Positions 25,625 to 33,124 of a stretch of 64,000 nucleotides of DNA are shown here, one piece after another. Each line of letters begins with the position of its first letter. The first letter of the stretch is position 1. Both the position numbers and the translations under genes were made by a program. The notes beneath the pieces were generated by a model that was given only the letters and a program-made list of their open reading frames with translations, made no database searches and was not told the origin of the DNA. The DNA comes from an uncultured Oscillospiraceae bacterium. Its GTDB lineage: Bacteria; Bacillota; Clostridia; Oscillospirales; Oscillospiraceae. The stretch is taken from the NCBI GenBank assembly GCA_934646185.1, contig CAKUEH010000010.1, forward strand, positions 1 through 64,000. Reading direction: 5' to 3'.

Positions 25625-27541
25625 TCATTCCGCGTTCTTTTCGTAGGGCAGGCCCTGTCCGCAGAGCGTTTCGCCGTCCGAAAGCTCGATTTTATACCAG
25701 TTTTCGGCAAAGTCCACCGTCACGGCCGTGCCGTCCGCGAAGCACGACTGCTGGCGGCTCGTCCCCTCTCCGAGGAAGCGGTGGCCGGTCATTTCCCGGT
25801 TCCAGACCGTCCGGTTCAGGCGCATCAGATCCTGCGACATGCGCAGCTCCGCCTCGCACGGATCAAATTCCAGCATCGTCACGCCGCCGTTCAGCATGCC
25901 GTGCAGACCGCCGCAGTCGCGCTCGGGCGTGCCCCAGCCGCGGCAGCCCATCGACCAGGGGATCACGATGCATTCGTGATATACCAGCGAAAACAGCGGC
26001 ACGGGGATCAGGTTCGGCGTATCGACGCCGGCCACGCGCATGAACGCATAGACATACGGCGCGTGGTGCAGCAGATCCAGATGGTTCACATACGGATAGC
26101 AGCCCTCCTCGGACGAGACGATCCGGCCCTGGCTGCGCACCAGCTCAAAGCATTCGTTCCGCTTCTGCGCGCATTCGCGGCGCGTCATGCGGTGCATCGG
26201 GTTGTAGCACTCCTCCAGCTCGATGCCGGAGAAGCAGTCGAGATACGCGCCGTCCGGTTCGATCCCGGCCTCCGAAAGCCGCGCATAGTTGCGGCGGATA
26301 TAGTCCGGCGCGAGCATGGTACACAGCGCCCGCTCCTCGCCGCCGGGCCATTCGTCGTTGCGGTAGAACGAGCCGTCGAAATTTCGGATCGCGTTGTCCT
26401 CGTCAAAGCTCTCCGCCTTGAGATAGTAGTCGCGGTACTGATCGTGCAGGCCGGAAAGATACCCGCAGCGGCGCATCGTGTCCAGCATCCGGCGCATCGC
26501 CTCCGCGCCGCCGGCCTCCGGGCAGGGTGGGGTCACGTCCGGATGGAGATTGTCGTAGCCCATTTTCCCCCAGCCGTCGATGTGGAAATACGCCCGGTCG
26601 AGCCCCCGCGCGCGCAGCTTTTCCACGCCCGCCGCGATCTCGTCGAACGAATGGATCTCGTGGTTTTTCGCCGGGTCTGTTTTATTGAAGTAGGAGGAGA
26701 CCGGCTCGCAGTGGAACAGCACCGGCGGCGTATTGACGACAGCGCTTCCGATCAGCTGCCGGACCTTTTCCGAGCGGACCGCCTTTTCCTCCAGCGTGAC
26801 GAGGCCCTCCACGCTCCGCGTCCAGGCCCGGAACGCCTTTGCCAGACGCACGTGATCGCAGGTCTCAAATAGCTGCACGCGCAGCGTGCGCCGATAGCCG
26901 ATCGTGCCCATCGAATGCTCCCACTGCACGCCGAGCCGCGCGGGCTGATACGGCAGATGGTGATAGTCGAGGCATGCGTCGGCGCAGCTTTCGATGATCG
27001 CGAGGAACCCGCTCTCGCGGTAGCTGCCCCAGAACGGCAGGACGCACTCCGTGCTGCACACGCGCGTGGACAAAAACGGATGCAGCTCGTCCGGGCAGTC
27101 GTCGGGGATGAGCATGCCCTGCATCATCGGCATGGCCGTAAAGCCGCGCGCGGCCTCCTCGCCGCAGACATAGAGCGGCTGCGGCCAGCAGATCTTCTTC
27201 ACCTCGCCGTATGCCTCCCGCAGCGGGATCAGCTCGAAGAGCACCTCGCCCGTCTGCTCCAGCACCTCGATCTGCAGAAGGATCTCGAGCGCGTACCGCT
27301 TTTTCTCCGTCCGGAAGCCGCCGAGGCGCACGCGCGCCGCGCTTCCGGTGCCGCAGTCCCAGCGCACGGCGCTCCGCTGCTCCGCGGCGGAAAACGGCAC
27401 GCGCTCGCCCTCCATGTCTATAAAATACGGACGGAATTCCGCCTGCGAGGCATAGCGCCCGAACGCCGTCTCCAGCCGGATATCCATCGTCTGCGGGTCG
27501 AGCCGCACACGGACCTTGCTTCCGAATTCAATCTGTTCCAT
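25625..27541 (-). CDS. Putative GH129-like glycosidase (alpha-N-acetylgalactosaminidase candidate)
   Basis: A 638-residue protein without a signal peptide. An N-terminal beta-sandwich (1-250) precedes a TIM-barrel-like region with strands 'RAYFHIDGWGKMGYD' (317-330), 'GAYLDCFSG' (Asp435) and 'RIVSSEEG' (Glu478), then a beta tail. Length and the placement of Asp435 and Glu478 match what I recall of the catalytic pair of bifidobacterial GH129 NagBb; related DUF5696-type proteins are the alternative. GH129 enzymes remove alpha-linked GalNAc, as in mucin cores or A antigen, and act inside the cell. Its place in the same locus as GH98 and fucosidase genes supports that reading. AAGGAAC precedes ATG 27541. 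Confidence 0.6.
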   Translation of the reverse strand: MEQIEFGSKVRVRLDPQTMDIRLETAFGRYASQAEFRPYFIDMEGERVPFSAAEQRSAVRWDCGTGSAARVRLGGFRTEKKRYALEILLQIEVLEQTGEVLFELIPLREAYGEVKKICWPQPLYVCGEEAARGFTAMPMMQGMLIPDDCPDELHPFLSTRVCSTECVLPFWGSYRESGFLAIIESCADACLDYHHLPYQPARLGVQWEHSMGTIGYRRTLRVQLFETCDHVRLAKAFRAWTRSVEGLVTLEEKAVRSEKVRQLIGSAVVNTPPVLFHCEPVSSYFNKTDPAKNHEIHSFDEIAAGVEKLRARGLDRAYFHIDGWGKMGYDNLHPDVTPPCPEAGGAEAMRRMLDTMRRCGYLSGLHDQYRDYYLKAESFDEDNAIRNFDGSFYRNDEWPGGEERALCTMLAPDYIRRNYARLSEAGIEPDGAYLDCFSGIELEECYNPMHRMTRRECAQKRNECFELVRSQGRIVSSEEGCYPYVNHLDLLHHAPYVYAFMRVAGVDTPNLIPVPLFSLVYHECIVIPWSMGCRGWGTPERDCGGLHGMLNGGVTMLEFDPCEAELRMSQDLMRLNRTVWNREMTGHRFLGEGTSRQQSCFADGTAVTVDFAENWYKIELSDGETLCGQGLPYEKNAE

Positions 27542-27564
27542 ATCTGTTCCTTTCTGAAAGAAAG

Positions 27565-27601
27565 CGGGCAGAGAAAAACAAGATCCTGCTTTCTCTGCCC
27601 G
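27565..27601 (-). terminator. Intra-operon terminator after binding protein 2
   Basis: CGGGCAGAGAAA (27565-27576) pairs with TTTCTCTGCCCG (27590-27601). On the minus strand the stem is followed by CTTTCTTTC. It lies 41 bases after the binding-protein stop and before the GH129-like gene, allowing partial readthrough. Confidence 0.65.
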
Positions 27602-27642
27602 TTCCGAATGTTTGATTCAGTTTGCTGCCGTCAGGACGGGGA

Positions 27643-28998
27643 TCATCCGATCAGCGCGGTCAGCTCCGCCTGCAGCTCGGCCAGCTTCGCCTCAATGTCG
27701 GTACCGGCGACCGCGCACTCTGCAAACTTGTTCTGCAGCGCGCCGCCAACGTCGTTGCCCCAGCACACGTCGATGGCAAGCACGATGGTGTCGGCCTTGT
27801 TGCACTTGTCGCAGGCCTCGGCCAGCTTCAGCGCCGTGGGATCGCCGGACTCCTGCGCCAGCTTCTGGATGTCGACGTTCTCGTTGATGGGGTTGCTGGA
27901 GGTCTCGAGGAAGTAGCGGGACTGGACCTCTTCGCTCGTCATGTACTTGATGAATTCGAGCGCCAGCTCCTTCTGCGCGTCGCTCAGATCGTTGGCGACG
28001 TACAGGCCGGTGTTCGCGCTGGAAATGGCGACGCTGTTGGGGTAGATGCAGGAAACGAAGTTATCGCTGCCGGCAAACTGGCTCGCGCCCCAGACGCCGT
28101 TGATGAACACGGCGGAAAGGCCGTTGTTGAAATCGGCGGCGAAGTCGTTCGCGTTGACGGAGGAGTTGGCAGAGCCGTTCTGCTGGTCAAGCGTGGCGAC
28201 CGTGCGGAACGCGTCCGCGAATTCCTCGGAGTTGATGGCGTCGGCCGTCAGCGGGCCCTTGAGCATTTCCGCGCCGGCAGGCGTGGCGGCAAGGGCGGCG
28301 TTGAACATGCGGATGGAGCCCTGGCCGGAGCCGTAGGAGTAGTAGCCCATGGCCTCGCCGTTGACACGGACGGTCTCCATCGCGTCGGCAAAGGCCTCCC
28401 AGGTGGTCCACTCTTCGGGCATCGTCGCGCCGGTGGCCTCGAGCACGTCGGTGTTGACCCACATGCCGATGCTGGCCAGGCCGATGGAGACGGTGTAGAT
28501 CTTGCCGTCGACCTGATTCTGCTCATAGTTTGCGCCGACCTGCGCTTCCAGGCCGTTCTCATCGATGTAGGGCTTGAGATCCATCAGCAGGTTCTGGGCG
28601 ATGGCGCCCTCGAGCTTGACGCTGCCCGCGCAGTCCATCATGTCCGGCACTCTGCCGCTGGCCAGCTCGCTGGAATAAAGGCCCGTCAGATCCTCGATCG
28701 CGATCGGCTCAAAGCGGACGGGGCCGTCGGCATGCGCGTCTGCAAATTCCTGATAGATCTCACGCATCACGACCGCGGGATACCACGTCGCTTCGTCGTG
28801 CCAGTAGGCGTGATAGAATTCCAGCACTTCCTGCTCGGCGGGTGCGTCCGCGGCAGGCGTTTCGTCCGTGGTCGTCTCGGCAGCGGCGGGTTCATTTGTC
28901 GAAGGTTCTGCCGCAGGCGTCTCCTGCCTGGCGCAGCCGGCCATCAGCGCGCAAAGCATCGCAAGCGCCAGAAGCAGAGCAAATACTCTTTTCATCAT
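27643..28998 (-). CDS. Extracellular solute-binding lipoprotein (family 1), transport type
   Basis: A 451-residue lipoprotein. ATG 28998 has GAGGAG nine bases upstream; the frame continues to 29163 without a start signal. MMKRVFALLLALAMLCALMAGC places the lipid-modified Cys at residue 22, followed by an acidic Ala/Glu/Thr linker to about 60. The mature part shows family 1 features 'FYHAYWHDEATWYPAVVM', 'ASGRVPDMMDCAGSVK' and 'GLSAVFINGVWGASQFAG'. It is the first gene of the glycan locus with its own promoter and terminator, the usual position of a highly expressed transport receptor for the MalFG permeases. Confidence 0.92.
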   Translation of the reverse strand: MMKRVFALLLALAMLCALMAGCARQETPAAEPSTNEPAAAETTTDETPAADAPAEQEVLEFYHAYWHDEATWYPAVVMREIYQEFADAHADGPVRFEPIAIEDLTGLYSSELASGRVPDMMDCAGSVKLEGAIAQNLLMDLKPYIDENGLEAQVGANYEQNQVDGKIYTVSIGLASIGMWVNTDVLEATGATMPEEWTTWEAFADAMETVRVNGEAMGYYSYGSGQGSIRMFNAALAATPAGAEMLKGPLTADAINSEEFADAFRTVATLDQQNGSANSSVNANDFAADFNNGLSAVFINGVWGASQFAGSDNFVSCIYPNSVAISSANTGLYVANDLSDAQKELALEFIKYMTSEEVQSRYFLETSSNPINENVDIQKLAQESGDPTALKLAEACDKCNKADTIVLAIDVCWGNDVGGALQNKFAECAVAGTDIEAKLAELQAELTALIG

Positions 28999-29047
28999 TG
29001 GTTCGTTCTCCTCTTTTGTTATTTGCAGGTATTTCTGCACGATACAT

Positions 29048-29076
29048 ATTCTACACGCTTTTGCCCGCCGTCTCAA
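29048..29076 (-). promoter_or_regulatory. Promoter of the glycan locus (binding protein 2)
   Basis: On the minus strand TTGAGA (29071-29076) and TAGAAT (29048-29053) are spaced 17 bases, 50 bases before the start at 28998. The divergent interval 28999-29342 holds this promoter, the plus-strand promoter at 29282-29310 and no gene. Confidence 0.6.
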
Positions 29077-29281
29077 TGGACGGCGTTGCGATGCGCTTGT
29101 GTTTTGTTTTGTCCCTGCGCCGCGCGCGCCGTTTTTTCGCATCCGGCGCGTCCGGATTTCCAAAGATTATTTACCTTTCTGGACTTTGTTTTCCTTCCGC
29201 CCCGCAGCGGCGCAAAAACAGGACAATATTTTGAAATCCGGGACTGCATTTGCCGCTTGCCCGTTTTGCCGCCCCGCCCGA

Positions 29282-29310
29282 TTGAAACGCCCCCGGCGGC
29301 GCGCTATACT
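29282..29310 (+). promoter_or_regulatory. Promoter of the alpha/beta hydrolase gene
   Basis: TTGAAA (29282-29287) and TATACT (29305-29310) are 17 bases apart, 32 bases before the GTG start; AAAGGAGG lies between. Confidence 0.7.
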
Positions 29311-29342
29311 GGCCGCAGCAACGTTAAAGGAGGATATTATCC

Positions 29343-30200
29343 GTGAAACAGCATCTGCAGATCACGCTCGACCATGAGCCGCTCGCCTGGATCAACGGCG
29401 TCGTCTATTCCAACCGTCCCGCCTGGTACAATGTGACAGCGCGTGCGCTGCACATGGATCTGATCGTTCCGAAGGAGCGGCCGCACCATGCGCCGCAGCC
29501 GGCGGTTTTGTTCCTGTGCGGCGGCGCGTATATGGTCATGGACCGCTCGATCTGGCTGCCGGAGCTGATGACGCTCGCCCGCGCGGGCTATACCGTCGCC
29601 AGCATGGAATACCGCACGAGCAACGAAGCCGCCTTCCCCGCCGCGCTGGAGGATGTGAAGACCGCCGTCCGCTTCCTGCGCGCGCACGCGGAGGAATACT
29701 GCGTCGACCCGGCCCGCATCTTCCTCATGGGCGAATCCGCGGGCGGCACGCTCGCCTGCCTCGGCGGCGTCACGGCCGGGATCGCCGAATTCGACCGGGG
29801 CGACTGGCCGGAGCAGAGCAGCGCGGTACAGGGCGTCGTCGACTTTTACGGGCTGACCGATCTGGAGCACGCGCCGTGCGTCACCGGCCCCGGCGCGCTT
29901 GCGGACTGGACCGTTCCCGCGTTTCTGGGCGCGTACGCGCCCGCCGGAGCCGCGGCGCGCGCCAGCGCCATCCGGTATATCAGCCGCAGCGCGCCGCCGT
30001 TTTTCATCGTCCACGGCAGCGCCGACCCGCTGGTGCCCATTGCGCAGAGCGAGCGGTTTTACGAGCTGCTGATCCAGAATGGCGTGGACGCCGAATACTA
30101 TATTCTCGACGGCGGCAGCCACGGCACCGGCGAATTTTATCAATCCAACATCATGGATCGCGTGACCGCCTTCCTCGATCGGATCTCCCGCGGCGAATGA
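29343..30200 (+). CDS. Alpha/beta hydrolase, acetyl-esterase/lipase-like
   Basis: A 285-residue protein starting at GTG 29343 with AAAGGAGG nine bases upstream. It has the oxyanion region 'LFLCGGAYM' (a variant of HGGG), nucleophile elbow 'MGESAGG' near residue 138, the acid in 'VHGSADPLVP' and the catalytic His in 'GGSHGTGEF'. This matches the hormone-sensitive-lipase/Aes-like esterase group. No signal peptide, so cytoplasmic. Divergent from the glycan operon; removal of O-acetyl groups from sialic acids or sugars is possible but is inference. Confidence 0.85.
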   Translation: MKQHLQITLDHEPLAWINGVVYSNRPAWYNVTARALHMDLIVPKERPHHAPQPAVLFLCGGAYMVMDRSIWLPELMTLARAGYTVASMEYRTSNEAAFPAALEDVKTAVRFLRAHAEEYCVDPARIFLMGESAGGTLACLGGVTAGIAEFDRGDWPEQSSAVQGVVDFYGLTDLEHAPCVTGPGALADWTVPAFLGAYAPAGAAARASAIRYISRSAPPFFIVHGSADPLVPIAQSERFYELLIQNGVDAEYYILDGGSHGTGEFYQSNIMDRVTAFLDRISRGE

Positions 30201-30245
30201 CGCCGCGCCTTCCGCGAAAAACGTCCCGCTTTTCTCTGCGCGCGC

Positions 30246-30273
30246 TTGACATTTGAAAATATGCGGGTATACT
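30246..30273 (+). promoter_or_regulatory. Promoter of the TetR-family gene
   Basis: TTGACA (30246-30251) and TATACT (30268-30273) are 16 bases apart. The operator palindrome at 30275-30294 begins just after the -10 box. Confidence 0.75.
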
Positions 30274-30274
30274 A

Positions 30275-30294
30275 TAACTAACGACCATTAGTTA
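30275..30294 (+). promoter_or_regulatory. TetR-type operator
   Basis: TAACTAA-N6-TTAGTTA is a perfect 7-bp inverted repeat covering the expected transcription start, 15 bases before the TetR start codon. It fits autorepression. Confidence 0.7.
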
Positions 30295-30309
30295 CCGAGG
30301 AGAGCGGCA

Positions 30310-30939
30310 ATGAGGCAGGAGGATACCAAGCAGAGGATTCTGGACAAAGCGCTGGAGCTGTTTTCCGCGCAGGGCTACGACGCCGTCAGCATGGGGCAGA
30401 TCGCGGGCGCGGTGGGCATCAAGGCGCCGTCGCTTTACAATCATTTCCCCGGCAAGCAGGCCATTTTCGACGCGCTCGTGGCTTCCACCGCCGCGCAGTA
30501 TGAGGCGGACACCGACAAGCTCGACATCCACGTGCAGAACGCGGCGCGGGATATTCCCGTTTTCACAGAGATCACCGAGGATGCGCTCTTCGAAAAGGTG
30601 CGGCAGATCTTCGAATATTCCCTGCACAACGAGACCATCAGCCGCTTCCGCCGCATGATGACCATCGAGCAGTTCCGCTCGCCGGAGCTGGCCGCGCTGT
30701 ATTCCGCGCGGTATGTGGAGCGGGTCGTGCGCTATCACGCCGGGATCTTCCGCGCGCTGATCGCAGCCGGGGAAATCGCGGCGGAGGATCCGGAGGCGCT
30801 GGCCATGCTGTATGTCGCGCCCGTGCTGACGCTCATCGGCGTCTGCGACCGGCAGCCGGAGCGGGAGGACGAATGCCTGCAGAAGCTCCGGGCCCATGTC
30901 CGGCTCTTTTTCCGTATGGTCCACAGCGGCAGAAGCTAA
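30310..30939 (+). CDS. TetR/AcrR-family transcriptional regulator
   Basis: A 209-residue protein with an N-terminal helix-turn-helix (about 8-55: 'ILDKALELFSAQGYDAVSMGQIA', 'GIKAPSLYNHFPGKQAIFDAL') typical of TetR repressors, followed by a helical ligand-binding domain. ATG 30310 has GAGGAG upstream. The perfect palindrome at 30275-30294 is its likely binding site. The next gene encodes a membrane protein with an HExxH motif after a terminator, so the repressor's other targets are not evident here. Confidence 0.93.
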   Translation: MRQEDTKQRILDKALELFSAQGYDAVSMGQIAGAVGIKAPSLYNHFPGKQAIFDALVASTAAQYEADTDKLDIHVQNAARDIPVFTEITEDALFEKVRQIFEYSLHNETISRFRRMMTIEQFRSPELAALYSARYVERVVRYHAGIFRALIAAGEIAAEDPEALAMLYVAPVLTLIGVCDRQPEREDECLQKLRAHVRLFFRMVHSGRS

Positions 30940-30968
30940 GCGCATCCCCGATCAGCCAGACGCAAAGA

Positions 30969-31006
30969 CGCAGCGCTGACCACGCTTTTTCGTGGCCGGC
31001 GCTGCG
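30969..31006 (+). terminator. Terminator-like hairpin after TetR gene
   Basis: CGCAGCGC (30969-30976) pairs with GCGCTGCG (30999-31006), with an inner CCACG/CGTGG stem and a T5 loop. A short CTTTCT follows. Confidence 0.55.
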
Positions 31007-31095
31007 CTTTCTGCGCCGCGCCGCAGAAAAAATTTTGATTGGCGAAAGCGTCCGGGCCCGTATCCCCGGCGGCATTCGCGGAAAGGCGGAACATC

Positions 31096-31593
31096 ATGAC
31101 AAAACGGACCCGGCAATATACCGGCATCCTGGCGGCGCTTGCCGCCTACTACCTCGTTCACGAGGGCGCGCATCTGCTCTATGCTCTGCTCGCCGGCGTG
31201 TTTAAGCAAATCCACTTTATGGGGCTCGGCGTGCAGATCGACGTCTATGCCGAACGCATGACCGATGCGCAGCTCGGCCTGTTCTGTCTCGTGGGCGCGC
31301 TGGCGACCCTCTGCGCGGGATATCTGCTGACGGCGCTTGCAAAGAACATCTGCCGCGCAAAAAGCAAGCTGCTGCGCGCCGTGCTTTACTATATCACGAT
31401 CGCCCTCCTGCTGCTCGATCCGCTTTATCTGAGCGTCCTGTGCGGCCTGTTCGGCGGCGGAGATATGAACGGCATCGCCTGGCTCTTCCCGGAATGGGCG
31501 GCGAGATGCCTGTTCGGCGCGCTGCTGCTCATAAACGGGGCGGTCTTCTGGACGCTGGTGCTGCCGGCTTATCGGAAGTCGTTTTCCGAATAG
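31096..31593 (+). CDS. Small membrane protein with HExxH motif
   Basis: A 165-residue protein with about four to five membrane segments. 'YLVHEGAHLLYALLAG' near residue 22 contains HEGAH, the zinc-binding pattern of membrane metalloproteases such as family M50. A second candidate ligand region is 'LLLLDPLYLS' near 115; the classical NxxPxxxLDG motif of site-2 proteases is not clearly present. ATG 31096 follows AAAGGCGG. It has no close operon partner: TetR ends 156 bases upstream and AraC begins 74 bases downstream. I cannot give a function. Confidence 0.65.
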   Translation: MTKRTRQYTGILAALAAYYLVHEGAHLLYALLAGVFKQIHFMGLGVQIDVYAERMTDAQLGLFCLVGALATLCAGYLLTALAKNICRAKSKLLRAVLYYITIALLLLDPLYLSVLCGLFGGGDMNGIAWLFPEWAARCLFGALLLINGAVFWTLVLPAYRKSFSE

Positions 31594-31667
31594 GAAAACA
31601 GCAAGGAACGTCGAGAAAAGATCCGCCCGGCGCGGTAAAATGCCCTCCTGTAAGGAGTTGAACGCAC

Positions 31668-32552
31668 ATGAACGAACAGGTGCTGGCCGTCCAGCGGATG
31701 CAGGATTACATCGAAGCAAACAAAACGGAGGAGATCAGCCTGTCCGATCTCGCGCGGGCGTCGCTGTTTTCTCCGTGGTACGCCTACCGGCTGTTCCGGG
31801 ATCGTCTGGGCCTGACCCCGGCGGAGTATATCCGCAAATACCGGCTCACACAGGCCGCGGAGCAGCTTCGCGGCGGCGCGGTCAAAGTCATCGACGCGGC
31901 TTACGACGCGGGCTTTTCCAATGTGGACACCTTCACGCGGGCGTTTTGCCGGGAATTCGGGCTCAATCCGGGCGAGTATCGGAAACGCCCCGTCCCTGTC
32001 CCGTTCTTCATTCCTTACGGTGCAAAATATCGTGAACTGAGAAAGGAGAACATCGACGTGTCCAACATCCAACCGATCTTCATACAGGTCGTCCGCAAGC
32101 CGGAGCGCCTGTGCATCATCAAGCGCGGCACGCGCGCGGAGGACTATTTCCCCTACTGCGAAGAGGTCAGCTGCAGCGTGTGGGGCATCCTCATGAGCAT
32201 GCAGTCGCTCTGCGGCGAACCCGTTTCCATGTGGCTGCCCGAGAAATACAAAAAGCCGAACACCTCCACCTATGTGCAGGGCGTGGAGGTCGCAACAGAC
32301 TATGCAGGCATCATTCCCGAGGGCTTTGATACCATCCGTCTGCCCGAAGCCGAATATCTGATGTTCCAGGGCCAGCCCTTCCGCGAGGAGGATTACTGCG
32401 AGGCCATCCGCACCGTGCAGACGGCGATGGACGGCTATGATCCGTCTGTCGTCGGCTATCGCTGGGACGACGAGAACCCGCGCATCCAGCTCGAGCCCCG
32501 CGGGAAGCGCGGCTATATCGAGCTGCGGGCAGTCAGGAGGCTTCCAGGATGA
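31668..32552 (+). CDS. AraC-family regulator with GyrI-like effector domain
   Basis: A 294-residue protein. Two helix-turn-helix units lie in residues 1-110 ('ISLSDLARASLFSPWYAYRLF', 'VIDAAYDAGFSNVDTFTRAF'), then a GyrI-like/SOUL-type small-molecule-binding domain (about 135-290). This layout matches MarA/Rob- and BltR-like regulators that sense drugs or metabolites and control efflux. It overlaps by four bases the remnant of an ABC exporter, which was probably its target. AAGGAG precedes ATG 31668. Confidence 0.88.
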   Translation: MNEQVLAVQRMQDYIEANKTEEISLSDLARASLFSPWYAYRLFRDRLGLTPAEYIRKYRLTQAAEQLRGGAVKVIDAAYDAGFSNVDTFTRAFCREFGLNPGEYRKRPVPVPFFIPYGAKYRELRKENIDVSNIQPIFIQVVRKPERLCIIKRGTRAEDYFPYCEEVSCSVWGILMSMQSLCGEPVSMWLPEKYKKPNTSTYVQGVEVATDYAGIIPEGFDTIRLPEAEYLMFQGQPFREEDYCEAIRTVQTAMDGYDPSVVGYRWDDENPRIQLEPRGKRGYIELRAVRRLPG

Positions 32553-32738
32553 GCGAAGCGATCTTTGCAGCGGGTCTGACGAAAGCGTATGCGGGGAAAA
32601 CCGTGGTCGATCATCTGGATCTCTCCGTGAAGCGCGGTAGGCATCCGCACGGGAAGCGTCCTGCTGCCGGTTTGCGTCATGTTCGGAGCTGCCGCGCTCT
32701 GCACACTCCTTGCCGTCCGCTTCTTCCGCTGGGAATAA
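32549..32738 (+). pseudogene. Deletion scar: ABC exporter ATPase start fused to permease end
   Basis: From ATG 32549 the frame reads 'SEAIFAAGLTKAYAGKTVV' and 'DHLDLSVKRG', the start of an ABC-2 exporter ATPase up to just before Walker A. At about 32631-32638 similarity stops. In another frame 32640-32738 reads 'GIRTGSVLLPVCVMFGAAA' then '...AVRFFRWE' and TAA, the typical last membrane helix and C-terminus of an ABC-2 permease. The ATPase body, any linker and most of the permease are absent. The simplest reading is one internal deletion of an exporter operon downstream of the AraC regulator. Confidence 0.75.
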
Positions 32739-32763
32739 AACGGGGGCGCCGCGGAACTCATAC

Positions 32764-32809
32764 ACCCAAAAAGAAAAGCCATCCATTCGGATGGCTTTTC
32801 TTTTTGGGT
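32764..32809. terminator. Bidirectional terminator after exporter remnant
   Basis: A 21-bp perfect inverted repeat (32764-32784 with 32789-32809) with loop ATTC; the arms contain A-rich and T-rich tracts, so it has a T run in both directions. It was the original terminator of the exporter operon. Confidence 0.88.
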
Positions 32810-32847
32810 TGTCAGAACACTATGGACCAACAGCCAAAAACAAAATT

Positions 32848-32868
32848 GTGACCCAGCGGAGCGGTCAC
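32848..32868 (-). terminator. Hairpin with T run downstream of tRNA-Gly
   Basis: GTGACC (32848-32853) pairs with GGTCAC (32863-32868). On the minus strand it is followed by AATTTTGTTTTT, a plausible end for the tRNA transcript. Confidence 0.5.
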
Positions 32869-32885
32869 GATTTTGAACGAAGAAA

Positions 32886-32939
32886 GACCTTTGCTGTCGA
32901 GGTGGACGCGCTTGCGCGGTCACCTGACATCCAAAGGTC
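32886..32939. repeat. Interrupted inverted repeat next to tRNA-Gly
   Basis: GACCTTTG (32886-32893) pairs with CAAAGGTC (32932-32939), and AGGTG (32900-32904) with CACCT (32921-32925), with internal bulges and a CGCG-TTG-CGCG tip. It starts ten bases past the tRNA 3' end. Confidence 0.5.
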
Positions 32940-32948
32940 ATTTCTGAG

Positions 32949-33022
32949 TGGAGCAGGGTACGGGAGTCGAACCCGCCTCCGCGGCTTGGGAAGCCGCTGT
33001 ACTACCGATGTACGAACCCTGC
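32949..33022 (-). tRNA. tRNA-Gly (anticodon CCC)
   Basis: The minus strand folds as a cloverleaf: acceptor GCAGGGT/ACCCTGC, an anticodon stem GCGGC/GCCGC with loop reading CTTCCCAAG-like (anticodon CCC), T arm GCGGG-TTCGACT-CCCGT, and an encoded TCCA end. A promoter lies 18 bases upstream. Confidence 0.95.
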
Positions 33023-33039
33023 GTATCTAGTTCTTGGGT

Positions 33040-33068
33040 ATCATATCATCTTTTTTTCAAAAATGCAA
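33040..33068 (-). promoter_or_regulatory. Promoter of tRNA-Gly
   Basis: On the minus strand TTGCAT (33063-33068) and TATGAT (33040-33045) are 17 bases apart, 17 bases before the tRNA 5' end. Confidence 0.75.
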
Positions 33069-33082
33069 CCGTTTTCTGGCGG

Positions 33083-33116
33083 AAACGGAAAACCGGGCCT
33101 CCGGAGGGAGGCCCGG
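33083..33116 (-). terminator. Terminator of metG
   Basis: CCGGGCCTCC (33093-33102) pairs with GGAGGCCCGG (33107-33116), loop GGAG. On the minus strand it is followed by TTTTCCGTTT, eight bases after the metG stop. Confidence 0.85.
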
Positions 33117-33124
33117 CAGGAAAA

